Origin: CAUSWF01 sp963535465
GTDB taxonomy: Bacteria > Bacillota_I > Bacilli_A > RF39 > UBA660
DNA length: 64,000 bases
Direction: 5' to 3'
NCBI GenBank assembly: GCA_963535465.1
Contig: CAUSWF010000004.1
Coordinates: 1 to 64,000 of the forward strand
Shown: one piece after another, positions 53,056-62,456 of the stretch
Layout of the letters: each line of letters begins with the position of its first letter
How positions within the stretch are numbered: position 1 is the first letter of the stretch
The notes under the pieces: model-generated
Told to the model about the DNA's origin: nothing
The model's database searches: none
Seen by the model: only the letters and a program-made list of their open reading frames with translations
Translations under genes and position numbers: made by a program

Positions 53056-54462
53056 TTAAGCGTATACATGAATTGTATGCGCTTTTTGTTGCTGCCTTTT
53101 AAATACTTCAACTCTCCACGGATGATTCATTGGTGGGATATATTTCTTTTTAGGTTTAGTTAATGTCTTAGATAATAAATCTAATTCTTCGGATATTAAT
53201 TTATGAGTTTTAAGCTCTTGAAGAGCGTAAACTTCATCATCAATAGTTAAGAATAAAGATTTATCAAAAGCTTCGATAACTAAGCATTCGCTACCTCTAA
53301 AAAAGCATTTTAAATTGGAATTCTCATCAACTGGTTGATAATATTTATTTTTAAATTTAATAGCGTTACCACTATCTATTTTTCTTGTTGTTAAGACAGC
53401 TAAAGTATAGTTGATTTTGTTAGCATCAGGAGAAATTTCAAAAGCGTTTGGAAGTTTTGTATAATCTAAAGCAAATTTATTGTTAAAATTTGGAATAAAT
53501 GTATTAATTAAATAATTATTTGCATCATCTATGTTATCAATTCCTTCGATTCTGAGTTCTTGAACAAGGCGACCTTGGAAAGTAGAGTTAGCTCTTTCAA
53601 TAGTGCCTTTAGCTTGAGAAACACTTGTTGTTTCAAGAGTAACACCTAATTGTTTGCAGGCATATCCGAACTGCGTTAAAACATCTTTAGAAGCTGTTCT
53701 TTTATCTTTTGATAGTGATTCGTAGTTGAAAACCGTACGATTATCTGTTTTGAAAAGAACGGGAATGCCATAGTTTTCAAGTATTTGCTTGAAAACATGA
53801 TAGTAAGCTTTTAGTGTTTCCTGTTTAGAAAAATAACCACCAACAATAGTGCCAGAACATAAATCAATTGCTAAGTGAAGACAGCATTTGCTAGTTCCAA
53901 ACCAGTTGTGAATAGAACCATCCATTTCAATCACTTCACCAACATACTTAGGTTTTTCTTGTCTCGGATGGGCATCTTCTAGACTTATTTGATGTGATAT
54001 CATTAACTCTATTTCTTTATCTGTTTTCTTTCTGTTTTCTTTCTTTTTAAGTAATTGTATTTTCTTTAAGTCTCTTCTTGTTTTGCGTCTTAATTTTGGT
54101 GAATATATATTATTCTTAGTTAAAGTAGAGTATATAAAGTTATAGGACACTTTGATGTTTTCTCTTTCTTCTAATAAATCTTTAAAGTGATTAAAATTAC
54201 AATCATAGTATTTATTCTGATAAAGTAGTATAATGTTCTGGGAGAGAGTTAGATCTAGTGTGTTGTTAGGTTTATGTCCTCGGTTGCCGTGGACAAATCC
54301 GGATTTGCCTTTCTCCTTATATTTAATAATAAGACGATCTATTTGTCTTCTCGATAAATTTAGTTTGATAGCAGCATTATTTTTATTGCCACCATTGTCA
54401 ACTAAATTTTTTATTATAAAATATTTATTATATTCATTCATTCTTAATTTTACCTTTCTCAT
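53056..54462 (-). CDS. IS1202-like transposase, DDE type
   Basis: A 468-residue intact transposase. The N-terminus has a helix-turn-helix (NKNNAAIKLNLSRRQIDRLI). The DDE core shows the first Asp in VIEMDGSIHNWFG (about residue 182), the second in FKTDNRTVF (about 241), and the Glu in KGTIERANSTFQGRL (about 293). A C-terminal beta-rich region ends near PWRVEVFKRQQQ. Length and motifs fit the IS1202/ISNCY group. The start is ATG (complement of 54460-54462), just inside the right end of the element. No frameshift is needed, so the element may be active. Confidence 0.88.
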   Translation of the reverse strand: MRKVKLRMNEYNKYFIIKNLVDNGGNKNNAAIKLNLSRRQIDRLIIKYKEKGKSGFVHGNRGHKPNNTLDLTLSQNIILLYQNKYYDCNFNHFKDLLEERENIKVSYNFIYSTLTKNNIYSPKLRRKTRRDLKKIQLLKKKENRKKTDKEIELMISHQISLEDAHPRQEKPKYVGEVIEMDGSIHNWFGTSKCCLHLAIDLCSGTIVGGYFSKQETLKAYYHVFKQILENYGIPVLFKTDNRTVFNYESLSKDKRTASKDVLTQFGYACKQLGVTLETTSVSQAKGTIERANSTFQGRLVQELRIEGIDNIDDANNYLINTFIPNFNNKFALDYTKLPNAFEISPDANKINYTLAVLTTRKIDSGNAIKFKNKYYQPVDENSNLKCFFRGSECLVIEAFDKSLFLTIDDEVYALQELKTHKLISEELDLLSKTLTKPKKKYIPPMNHPWRVEVFKRQQQKAHTIHVYA

Positions 54463-54496
54463 ATTGTCACCTCAGTGACATATTATATATTTTAAT

Positions 54497-54546
54497 TGAG
54501 ACATAATCCAAAGATAATCATTAAGACATTATCACAAGATAATCAT
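54497..54546 (+). repeat. tandem terminal repeats at the IS right end
   Basis: Two 25-base units (54497-54521 and 54522-54546) share TRAGACATWATC and AAGATAATCAT. The outer one is the inverted repeat of the left end. The inner one may be an extra transposase-binding site. Confidence 0.75.
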
Positions 54547-54576
54547 AAAAGATATATCTTTATGATGTATTTTTTT
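54547..54576 (+). repeat. target-site duplication, right copy
   Basis: Exact 30-base copy of 52981-53010. The TGATATAAT -10 of the next gene begins 13 bases later (54589-54597). Confidence 0.85.
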
Positions 54577-54613
54577 TGTATTAGAATATGATATAATTTA
54601 AATGGAGGTAAAT

Positions 54614-55288
54614 ATGAAAAAATATAAAAATATAGTATATGGTATTATGTTAATATTGTTAGGTATAATAATTGCACTAATAAGTTTGGATATAATACAT
54701 ACAAATTTATTGTTTAAAGGATGGTGGACATTAGTCATTATAATCCCATCTATAATAGGATTATTATTTGATGATGATAAATTAGGGAATTTAATATCAT
54801 TAATAATCGGAATATTACTATTATTAGGCGTAAGAAACATAATAGACTATAAAATATTACTAAAATTATTTGTACCAATACTATTAGTAACAGTAGGACT
54901 ATCACTTATATTAAAAAATATTTTAGAAAGTAAAAAAACTTTGCAAATAAAAGAGTTAAATAAAGTAAAAGATAATACAAAAGATATATTCGCAACATTA
55001 TCTAATGAAAATAAAAAAATAATTGGAGAATTTAAAGGAATAAGTATAGACGCAGTATTTTCCAATGTCGAATTAGATTTAAGAGAAGCAGAAATAAAAA
55101 AAGATCAAGTTATAAATGTTTCTACAATATTTTCAGGAGTAACAATACTAACTAATAATAATATTAAAGTGATTGTAAAATCAGATTCACTATTTGGAGG
55201 AGTATCAAACCATATAGAAGAAAAAGATGAAGCAAAAGCAATTTATATAAATGCCTCATGTTTATTTGGAGGAGTTGAGATAAAATGA
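54614..55288 (+). CDS. LiaF-like membrane protein
   Basis: A 224-residue protein with four hydrophobic segments in the first half (DUF5668-type pairs around YGIMLILLGIIIALISLD and WWTLVIIIPSIIGLLF) and a C-terminal LiaF-type beta domain (repeated NVELDLREA, STIFSGVTI, DSLFGGV, CLFGGVEIK). LiaF proteins restrain cell-envelope stress two-component systems in Bacillota. The upstream ATG at 54602 lies in the GGAGGT site, so 54614 is the start. It overlaps the next gene by four bases. No sensor kinase is adjacent. Confidence 0.82.
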   Translation: MKKYKNIVYGIMLILLGIIIALISLDIIHTNLLFKGWWTLVIIIPSIIGLLFDDDKLGNLISLIIGILLLLGVRNIIDYKILLKLFVPILLVTVGLSLILKNILESKKTLQIKELNKVKDNTKDIFATLSNENKKIIGEFKGISIDAVFSNVELDLREAEIKKDQVINVSTIFSGVTILTNNNIKVIVKSDSLFGGVSNHIEEKDEAKAIYINASCLFGGVEIK

Positions 55289-56079
55289 ATATATCAAAAA
55301 AGACTATAAAATATTTTGCAATAGGTCTTGCACTATTTATAATTACAACCATGGCATTAAGTCTACACTATTTTACAAGAGCGCTATTATATATAATGCC
55401 TACAAATAATAACAACACTAAAGAATTAATTGAATTAAAAGGAATAAAAAATATCAATCCAGAATATCTAGACTTAGAATTACCACAAGGCGAAATTATA
55501 ATAAAAAAAGGTGATAGTTTAAGTATTAAGACAAACTCAAAGAAAGTTAAAATAGAAAGTACAGATAAGAAAGTAAAAGTAAACACTAAAAATAATTTCA
55601 ATAAAAACAATAAAATAATTATATCAACACCTCAAACATTAAAAGAATTAAAATTATCAACAGGAGCTGGAGCAATAAATATATCAGATATATTATTAGA
55701 AAAATTAGAATATGAAGCAGGAGTAGGGACAACTACAATAGCTAATGTTTTAGTCAAAAACGAAGCCAAAATAGAAGGTGGAGCAGGAAAAATAGAAATT
55801 ACGAATTCAAAATTTAATAATTTAAAAGCAGATTTAGGAGTAGGATTATTTATTTTTAAAGGAGAAATCAAAGGTAAATCACAAATAGAATCTGGAGTAG
55901 GAGAAGCAAAAATTAATTTAACAAGCCCAATTGATGATTACAAAATAACATTAACCAAAGGAATAGGAAAGATATATGTAAATGGTATTTCTCAAAAAAA
56001 CAATTTGACAATAGGTGATGGAATAAATAATTTAAAAATAGAAGGTGGAGTAGGAAATATAAAAATAACAACAAAATAA
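55285..56079 (+). CDS. DUF4097-type extracellular beta-repeat protein
   Basis: A 264-residue protein anchored by one N-terminal membrane segment (about 10-32). The rest is built of repeated short strands with GAGAIN, GVGTTTI, GGAGKIEI, GVGLFIF, GVGEAKI, GVGNIKI motifs about 20 residues apart, typical of DUF4097/LiaG-like beta-solenoid proteins. With the LiaF-like gene it makes an envelope-stress pair. The ligand is unknown. Confidence 0.82.
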   Translation: MNISKKTIKYFAIGLALFIITTMALSLHYFTRALLYIMPTNNNNTKELIELKGIKNINPEYLDLELPQGEIIIKKGDSLSIKTNSKKVKIESTDKKVKVNTKNNFNKNNKIIISTPQTLKELKLSTGAGAINISDILLEKLEYEAGVGTTTIANVLVKNEAKIEGGAGKIEITNSKFNNLKADLGVGLFIFKGEIKGKSQIESGVGEAKINLTSPIDDYKITLTKGIGKIYVNGISQKNNLTIGDGINNLKIEGGVGNIKITTK

Positions 56080-56103
56080 ACGGATTTTATCCGTTTTTTA
56101 TTG
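56077..56103 (+). terminator. terminator before essC
   Basis: AACGGAT and ATCCGTT flank a short TTT loop and run into T6. Confidence 0.85.
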
Positions 56104-56174
56104 TTATTATAACTTGTAAAAATGACAATAAATAGATATAATTAACTATAGAATAAAGAGTATAGGTTAGAAGT

Positions 56175-59100
56175 ATGATAGTAAGATTAATTAAGAAAAA
56201 ACAAATCTTTAATTTTGATTTACCAAATAAAATATCAGGAAATTACTGGATTACTGATATAGATTATTTAGGCAATAAAAGAAATTTAATAAATGTCACT
56301 GAACTAAATGGGCAGTGGATTATTAAAAGTGACTTTGAAACTAAAATAATGTCAGGAAATAACGAAGTAGAGCAAGCAACATTGAAAGAATATAACTTAT
56401 ATTTTCTTAAGATAAATACAGATAATGAATATGTAATTCTTTATTGTTCACCAACTAAAGATAGTGAAACAATAAACTTAAAATATATAACACAAAAAGA
56501 AATAGTAATAGGAAATGACAAAGCTTGTGACATATACTACAATTATCCATTAATTTCATCAAGACATGCCAAATTAATATATATAAATGATAAATGGGTA
56601 ATACAAGACTTAAATAGTAAATATGGAACATATGTAAATAATATCTCAATAACAAGAAAAGAACTAGAATATGGAGATATAATTTTTATAATGGGATTAA
56701 GATTAATTGCTTTAAAAGGTGGATTAGTAATAAATAAAATTGGTGATTTAATAGGATATAATCCACAAGCTTTCGCAATGGAATATCCATATGTACAAAC
56801 ACAAACTATATTCGATAATAAAGATGAAGAAAATCTAGAATTCTTTAAAGAGGAAGATTATTTTTATAGAGCACCAAGATTTAAAAAGAAAATTGAACCA
56901 TGTAATATAGTAGTAGACGCACCACCTGCAAGAGTAGAAGAAGATAAAACTCCTGCTATATACGTAATAGGACCAATGGTTGGTATGGGGCTAACTTCAG
57001 TTCTTATGACAACAATGTTTTTCTTCAATGGCTCTAAAACTTCTTCACCATTAATGTCTACAATAAGAATTGGGTTACCATTATTAATGCTTATATCTAT
57101 GATATTATGGCCAACACTTCAAAGAAGATATACAAAAAAACAAATAAGAAAAAAAGAAGAAATAAGACAATCCAAATATTTAGAATACCTAAGTAATAAG
57201 AAAAAAGAAATAGTATCTGAAATGGAAAAACAAAGAACTATTGAAACGGATAACTTTAAATCACTTGATGAAGTAAAAAAAGTAATATTAGAAAAAAGAA
57301 GAAATTTATGGGAAAGAGAAATTGAACAAGAAGATTTTCTTTCTGTAAGAATTGGAATAGGTTCTACTGAATTAATTGGAAATCTATCATTTCCACAAGA
57401 ACATTTCAGTGTAGAAAAAGATAATTTGCTAGAAGAAGTATACAAGCTAAGTAAAGAATCTCATATGCTAGAAAATGTTCCAGTAACAGTATCACTATTA
57501 AAAAATAATATTAGTGCTATTATTGGAACTGCTAAAATAAAGAAAAATTTTATAGATGGAATAATATTACAGTTATTAGCATATCATTCTTATGAAGATT
57601 TAAAGATAATTATAATGACTAAGGATGAAACTAAAGGAAACTGGGAATATTTAAAATCAGCACCTCATACATGGCAGGATGATAAAAGTATAAGATATTT
57701 TTCAACTAATATAGATGAAGCAAAACAACTATCACTAATACTTGAAAAAGAATTACAAGAAAGAAAACTGCTTGGAGAAAAACTAAAATCAATGACATAT
57801 GCAAATTTCAAACCATACTATTTAATAATAACAGATGATTATAAAATGGTAAGAGATATAGATATAATCAAAGATATATGTAGTGAAGAGAAAAACTATG
57901 GTTTCAGTTTACTAGCAATCTCACAACGTCTAATAAATTTACCAAATGAGTGTAAAACATTTATTAGTGTCGGAGATGACGCATCTACACTATTTGAAAA
58001 TGAATTAGTATCAAATAAACAAAAAGAATTTGTAGCAGATTTTGACATAACTCTTAATATGAATGAAATAGTCAAAAAAATTGCTAATATTCCAATAGAT
58101 ATAACAAAAGAAAATAGAACTCTACCTCAAAGTTTATCATTCTTAGAAATGTATGATGTAGGTATGGTAGAACAATTAAATATTTTAAACAGATGGAAAA
58201 CAAATGATCCAACTAAGTCATTAACCGTACCTGTAGGGGTAGATCCATCACAAGAATTATTTAAATTAGATTTACATGAAAAATATCATGGACCTCATGG
58301 ACTTATCGCAGGTATGACTGGTTCAGGTAAATCGGAGTTTATTATTACATATATTTTATCTATGGCAGTTAACTATCATCCAGATGAAGTTCAGTTTGTA
58401 CTAATAGACTATAAAGGTGGAGGCTTAGCTGGAGCCTTTGAAAATAAAGAAACAGGAATCAAATTACCGCACATAGCAGGTACAATAACAAACTTAGATA
58501 CAGTAGAAATGAATAGATCACTAGCATCTATCCAATCAGAACTACGTAAACGTCAAAGATTATTTAATGAAGCAAGAGATGCACTAAATGAATCAACAAT
58601 AGATATATATAAATATCAATCATTATATAGAAAAGGGTTAGTAAGAAAGCCAATATCACATTTATTTATAATATCTGATGAATTTGCAGAATTAAAAGCT
58701 CAAAGACCTGAGTTTATGGAAGAACTAATATCAACAGCTCGTATAGGAAGATCCCTAGGAGTTCACCTTGTTCTAGCAACTCAAAAACCAAATGGAGTAG
58801 TAAATGATCAAATATGGTCAAACTCTAAATTTAGAGTTTGTCTAAAAGTACAAGATAAATCAGACTCAATAGATATGATAAAAGTAGCAGATGCTGCAGA
58901 ATTAAAAAATCCAGGTAGATTCTACCTACAAGTTGGATATAATGAATTATTCGCAATAGGCCAAGCTGCATGGGGAGGAGCAGGATATTTCCCAACTGAA
59001 AAGAGAAAGAAAAAAATAAATCAAGATATCACTATAATAGACAATCTAGGCAATATAGTAAAATCATTAACAGATGAAATAAAAGAACAAGCATCATCAT

Positions 59101-60734
59101 CAGGAGAAGAAATAACTAATGTAATTAAATATATAGTAGATAAAGCAAATAATGAAAAAATAAGTATAGAGCAACTATGGTTACCTAAAATACCTAATGT
59201 AATTTATATAGATGACTTAAAAGAAAAATATTCCTATCATCAATCAAAATATAATATTGAGCCAATAATAGGAGAATATGATGATCCAGACAATCAACTA
59301 CAAAATATTCTTACTCTACCATTATCAAAAGAAGGCAATACTATAATATTTGGTAGTGCAGGTAGTGGAAAAGAATTAATGCTTTCAAGTTTAATTTACA
59401 GCATAATTACAAATCATACACCAAAAGAAGTTAATTTATACTTAATAGATTTTGGAGCAGAAACATTAACTATGTTTAAAAATGCTCCACATATTGGAGA
59501 AGTATTATTATCAAGCGATGGTGAAAAAATAAATAATTTATTTAAAATGCTAAATCAAATGATGGAAGAAAGAAAAAAAATATTCGTAGACTACAATGGA
59601 TCATATGAATTTTATATAAATCATGGTGGAAAAGAAATACCATTTATAACTGTAATAATAAATAATTGGGAAGCATTCCAAGAAACATATCCAGATTATG
59701 AAGATTTAATATCTAGAATATCAAGAGACTGTCTAAAATATGGAATAGTATTTATATTAACTACATCATCAACTAATGGAGTAAGATATAGATTAAAACA
59801 AAATTTCAAACAAAATATTGCTCTTCAATTCAATGACCCAGGAGATTATGCTAGTATATTACCTGGAGTAAGAAGAAAAGAACCTTCTAAAATATTTGGA
59901 AGAGGTTTAATACAAAAAGAATCAATATTTGAATTCCAAACAGCATACCCATATAAAGAAGAAAAGTCTTCTGAATATATTAAAGTTGTTTGCAAAAAAC
60001 TTAGAGAAAAATGTAAAACTAGAGCCCTAAGAATTCCAGTATTACCTGAAGTAGTAACAAAAGAATATTATGATGATATTAAAGTAACAATGAAAAATAT
60101 TCCAGTAGGAATAGAAAAAGAAACGTTAAACATATCAACAATAGATATATCATCAAATACTATTAATCAAATAATAGGAGAAGATATCTCAAGTAATAAT
60201 AAATTTATTGATGGATTAATAAATGTTATAAGTAAGATAGAAAATACAAAGCAAATTGTATTAGATACATTAAATTTAATTAATATAGAAAATAACCAAA
60301 ATATTTTAATAGAAAAAACAAACTATGAAAATAGAGTATTATCTATAAACAATTTAATAGAAAACATTAAAAATAATAATGATAATATTAACTATATAAT
60401 AGAAGTAGTAGGAATAATAGATTTATTAAATAAACTTACTCCTACAACTCGTGAAAAGTTTAAAAATATAATAGAAGCTTCTAAAGAAATAAAAAATATT
60501 AGATTTATATTCATAGATACAATTGATAATATCAAAACTCTTCAATATGAATCATGGTATAAACAAAATGTAGATTTAGGAGAAGGATTATGGTTAGGAA
60601 ATGGTATAGCAAATCAATTTACAATCAAAGTAACAACTACATCTCGCTCAATAAGAGAAGAAATACCTGAAGATTTTGGATATAGAATAAGTAAAGGCAA
60701 ACCAACATTAATTAAATTTATATCAAATGAATAG
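56175..60734 (+). CDS. essC: type VII secretion ATPase EssC
   Basis: A 1,519-residue FtsK/SpoIIIE-family ATPase that powers type VIIb secretion. The order is: N-terminal region with an FHA domain (about 105-180; SSRHAKLIY, DLNSKYGTYVN), two membrane segments (about 263-315), a coiled segment, then the ATPase domains. Domain 1 has Walker A GMTGSGKS (713-720), VLIDYKGGG and a Walker B DEFAEL. Domain 2 has GSAGSGKE (about 1060), where the last Ser/Thr is Glu, so it may be weak. A third domain without a P-loop ends near YESWYKQNVDLGEG. EsaB-like and two small genes follow. Confidence 0.93.
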   Translation: MIVRLIKKKQIFNFDLPNKISGNYWITDIDYLGNKRNLINVTELNGQWIIKSDFETKIMSGNNEVEQATLKEYNLYFLKINTDNEYVILYCSPTKDSETINLKYITQKEIVIGNDKACDIYYNYPLISSRHAKLIYINDKWVIQDLNSKYGTYVNNISITRKELEYGDIIFIMGLRLIALKGGLVINKIGDLIGYNPQAFAMEYPYVQTQTIFDNKDEENLEFFKEEDYFYRAPRFKKKIEPCNIVVDAPPARVEEDKTPAIYVIGPMVGMGLTSVLMTTMFFFNGSKTSSPLMSTIRIGLPLLMLISMILWPTLQRRYTKKQIRKKEEIRQSKYLEYLSNKKKEIVSEMEKQRTIETDNFKSLDEVKKVILEKRRNLWEREIEQEDFLSVRIGIGSTELIGNLSFPQEHFSVEKDNLLEEVYKLSKESHMLENVPVTVSLLKNNISAIIGTAKIKKNFIDGIILQLLAYHSYEDLKIIIMTKDETKGNWEYLKSAPHTWQDDKSIRYFSTNIDEAKQLSLILEKELQERKLLGEKLKSMTYANFKPYYLIITDDYKMVRDIDIIKDICSEEKNYGFSLLAISQRLINLPNECKTFISVGDDASTLFENELVSNKQKEFVADFDITLNMNEIVKKIANIPIDITKENRTLPQSLSFLEMYDVGMVEQLNILNRWKTNDPTKSLTVPVGVDPSQELFKLDLHEKYHGPHGLIAGMTGSGKSEFIITYILSMAVNYHPDEVQFVLIDYKGGGLAGAFENKETGIKLPHIAGTITNLDTVEMNRSLASIQSELRKRQRLFNEARDALNESTIDIYKYQSLYRKGLVRKPISHLFIISDEFAELKAQRPEFMEELISTARIGRSLGVHLVLATQKPNGVVNDQIWSNSKFRVCLKVQDKSDSIDMIKVADAAELKNPGRFYLQVGYNELFAIGQAAWGGAGYFPTEKRKKKINQDITIIDNLGNIVKSLTDEIKEQASSSGEEITNVIKYIVDKANNEKISIEQLWLPKIPNVIYIDDLKEKYSYHQSKYNIEPIIGEYDDPDNQLQNILTLPLSKEGNTIIFGSAGSGKELMLSSLIYSIITNHTPKEVNLYLIDFGAETLTMFKNAPHIGEVLLSSDGEKINNLFKMLNQMMEERKKIFVDYNGSYEFYINHGGKEIPFITVIINNWEAFQETYPDYEDLISRISRDCLKYGIVFILTTSSTNGVRYRLKQNFKQNIALQFNDPGDYASILPGVRRKEPSKIFGRGLIQKESIFEFQTAYPYKEEKSSEYIKVVCKKLREKCKTRALRIPVLPEVVTKEYYDDIKVTMKNIPVGIEKETLNISTIDISSNTINQIIGEDISSNNKFIDGLINVISKIENTKQIVLDTLNLINIENNQNILIEKTNYENRVLSINNLIENIKNNNDNINYIIEVVGIIDLLNKLTPTTREKFKNIIEASKEIKNIRFIFIDTIDNIKTLQYESWYKQNVDLGEGLWLGNGIANQFTIKVTTTSRSIREEIPEDFGYRISKGKPTLIKFISNE

Positions 60735-60742
60735 GAGTAAAT

Positions 60743-61000
60743 ATGAATAAGAATAAAATATTAATAGAAATATATATACCATTAATAGAAAAATCATATG
60801 ACATATATATTCCTATTTCAAAGACTATAGGAACTATAAAAAAATTACTAGAAAAATCTCTAGTAGAATTAACTGAGGGATCATATCAACCATCTACTAG
60901 TACCAATTTATACAACAAAGAAACAGGACTAATATATGATATTAATAAAAAAGTATATGAAACAGATTTAGAAAATGGTTCTAAACTAATACTAATATAG
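60743..61000 (+). CDS. EsaB/YukD-like ubiquitin-fold protein
   Basis: An 85-residue protein with the beta-grasp pattern of YukD/EsaB, a small cytosolic component of type VIIb systems: LIEIYIPLIEKSYDIYIPIS strands, a helix IGTIKKLLEKSL, and a late LENGSKLILI strand. It lies eight bases after essC, which supports the call. EsaA, EssA and EssB are not in the window. Confidence 0.78.
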   Translation: MNKNKILIEIYIPLIEKSYDIYIPISKTIGTIKKLLEKSLVELTEGSYQPSTSTNLYNKETGLIYDINKKVYETDLENGSKLILI

Positions 61001-61007
61001 GAGGAAT

Positions 61008-61178
61008 ATGTCAGATTATAATAAATTTGTCGCTACAATAAATAAAATATTTGAACTAATAGGTAAATTAAAAGTATCTATAAAAGATCAAGATAATCTA
61101 AACTATATTTCAAATATAGAAGAGTATAAAGACTTAGTATTAAAAACATCTACTAAGTTTAGTAAGGATATAAAATGA
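61008..61178 (+). CDS. small helical protein in the T7SS block
   Basis: A 56-residue frame with AGGAGGA seven bases upstream. It reads MSDYNKFVATINKIFELIGK onward and is predicted all helical, with no WXG motif. It overlaps the next small gene by four bases (ATGA), and both follow essC-esaB closely. It may be a half-size Esx-like partner, a chaperone or a regulator of the secretion system; this is inference. Confidence 0.7.
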   Translation: MSDYNKFVATINKIFELIGKLKVSIKDQDNLNYISNIEEYKDLVLKTSTKFSKDIK

Positions 61179-61384
61179 TAGGCGACTTAAAATATGAAGA
61201 AATTTTATCGACATCTAAAGAATTAGAAGAGTGTAGTAAAGAATTAATTAAACTAATAGAAGCAAATGATGCTTTTGAATTAAAAGACTTAGCATCTACG
61301 GTAGAAGGCTATTCTAAATATCTAACTACATTAGTAGAATTAAATAAAGATGCCGATATAGCGACAAAAGATGTAAATGAATAA
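61175..61384 (+). CDS. second small helical protein in the T7SS block
   Basis: A 69-residue acidic protein (MIGDLKYEEILSTSKELEEC onward) with heptad-like helices and no membrane span. Its ATG lies in the stop of the previous gene, so the two are translated together, which suggests they form a pair. No WXG or YxxxD/E secretion motif is evident. Function unknown. Confidence 0.7.
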   Translation: MIGDLKYEEILSTSKELEECSKELIKLIEANDAFELKDLASTVEGYSKYLTTLVELNKDADIATKDVNE

Positions 61385-61410
61385 AATCCACATAAATATG
61401 TGGATTTTTA
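61383..61410. terminator. bidirectional terminator after the T7SS block
   Basis: AAAATCCACATA pairs with TATGTGGATTTT around AA, with T's on the plus side and A's before the stem. It serves the plus-strand operon and the convergent phospholipase-like gene. Confidence 0.85.
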
Positions 61411-62361
61411 ATATTCAAAAAATTGTATACTCTTATTTAAATCTTCATCAATACCAGTTAAGTAACTGTTATTTTCAAATATAACATTTAAATCAACTGG
61501 TTCTCCATTAATATATTGATATGCAGCACATACCTTTACTTTCGCAATTCTTATAGCTTTATTATATAAATCATCAAATGATTCATTACTAGTTCTAGAA
61601 TATATAGATGGATTTCTCCATAATTTATGATTCAAATTAAGAAAGTTAAATTTATCATTAAAATTTTGATGATAACTTATACATTCAAGCTTTATAAATC
61701 TATTAGTAGTAAAGGTATCTATTAGCTTATAGAAAAACTTCTTAATACCATATACATCTCTTCTCATAATAATTAAAGCCATCTTCATATAAGAACAAGA
61801 TTTATAATATATTTTACCCATGTTCTTATATGAAAAAGTTTTATCAAATGTATAATCGAGAGTATCTATAGTATTTTTATTAAACATCTTAAGATCAAAA
61901 CAAACTTTACCTATCGGGAATCTATATGGATTTATAGATTCTCTTCTTTTAATCATATAATTATCAATAAAATTCTCCATAAAGTGATGCATAGAATTAT
62001 ATTTATAAGTAGAAATATTACTAGGAATAAATATACCGGTCTTATATATTATAAAAGGATGAATAGTATAATCTAAAACATAATGACAAATAAAACCTGC
62101 CAGCATAGATATACTATCAGAATCATCTATATGATTATTCTTCATATACTCAACTATATTTATAAAAAAATCTTTACTCTTACTAGTATGTTGAATATGT
62201 TGAATATCTCTAATTTTTTTATTATATAAGTAAAACATTAAAGGATCAGTTCCTTGTCCAAACATCCTTAATCGAGACAAAATAATCTTATTTTTGATAT
62301 TATAAGGCAACTGATCATATAAATCTTTAGTAAAATATGAATGAGTAATAGTAGATGGCAT
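61408..62361 (-). CDS. zinc-dependent phospholipase C family protein
   Basis: A 317-residue protein of the Zn_dep_PLPC family. Conserved pieces are PSTITHSYFTKDLY, GQGTDPLMFYLY, the metal-binding GFICHYVLDYTIHPFI (about residues 88-103), and SMHHFMENFIDNYM. No signal peptide is present, so it may be cytosolic; members of this family are widespread and mostly uncharacterised in low-GC bacteria. Its ATG (complement of 62359-62361) follows AGGAGG. It is convergent with the T7SS block. Confidence 0.8.
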   Translation of the reverse strand: MPSTITHSYFTKDLYDQLPYNIKNKIILSRLRMFGQGTDPLMFYLYNKKIRDIQHIQHTSKSKDFFINIVEYMKNNHIDDSDSISMLAGFICHYVLDYTIHPFIIYKTGIFIPSNISTYKYNSMHHFMENFIDNYMIKRRESINPYRFPIGKVCFDLKMFNKNTIDTLDYTFDKTFSYKNMGKIYYKSCSYMKMALIIMRRDVYGIKKFFYKLIDTFTTNRFIKLECISYHQNFNDKFNFLNLNHKLWRNPSIYSRTSNESFDDLYNKAIRIAKVKVCAAYQYINGEPVDLNVIFENNSYLTGIDEDLNKSIQFFEY

Positions 62362-62426
62362 AGAACCTCCTCGTTAAAATATTATACAATAAATTCACTA
62401 AAATTTCATATTAATATGGACAACTA

Positions 62427-62438
62427 ATATGATATAAT
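62427..62438 (+). promoter_or_regulatory. extended -10 promoter for the second abi gene
   Basis: TGATATAAT ends at 62438; the transcript would start near 62445, just before the GGTGAG site. No structured leader fits in this space. Confidence 0.5.
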
Positions 62439-62456
62439 TTTAATGTAGGTGAGTAT

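Larger units (their letters stand above)
53011..54546 (-). mobile_element. IS1202-like (ISNCY group) insertion sequence
   Basis: A 1,536-bp insertion sequence between the two copies of a 30-base duplication. The left end begins GTCAATAACTTGGGAAAATG and matches the reverse complement of the right end (ATGATTATCTTGTGATAATG) at about 18 of 25 positions over the outermost 25 bases. The right end carries the terminal motif twice in tandem (54497-54521 and 54522-54546). One transposase gene fills the inside. IS1202-type elements are known for long target duplications of about 27 bases, which fits. Confidence 0.85.
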
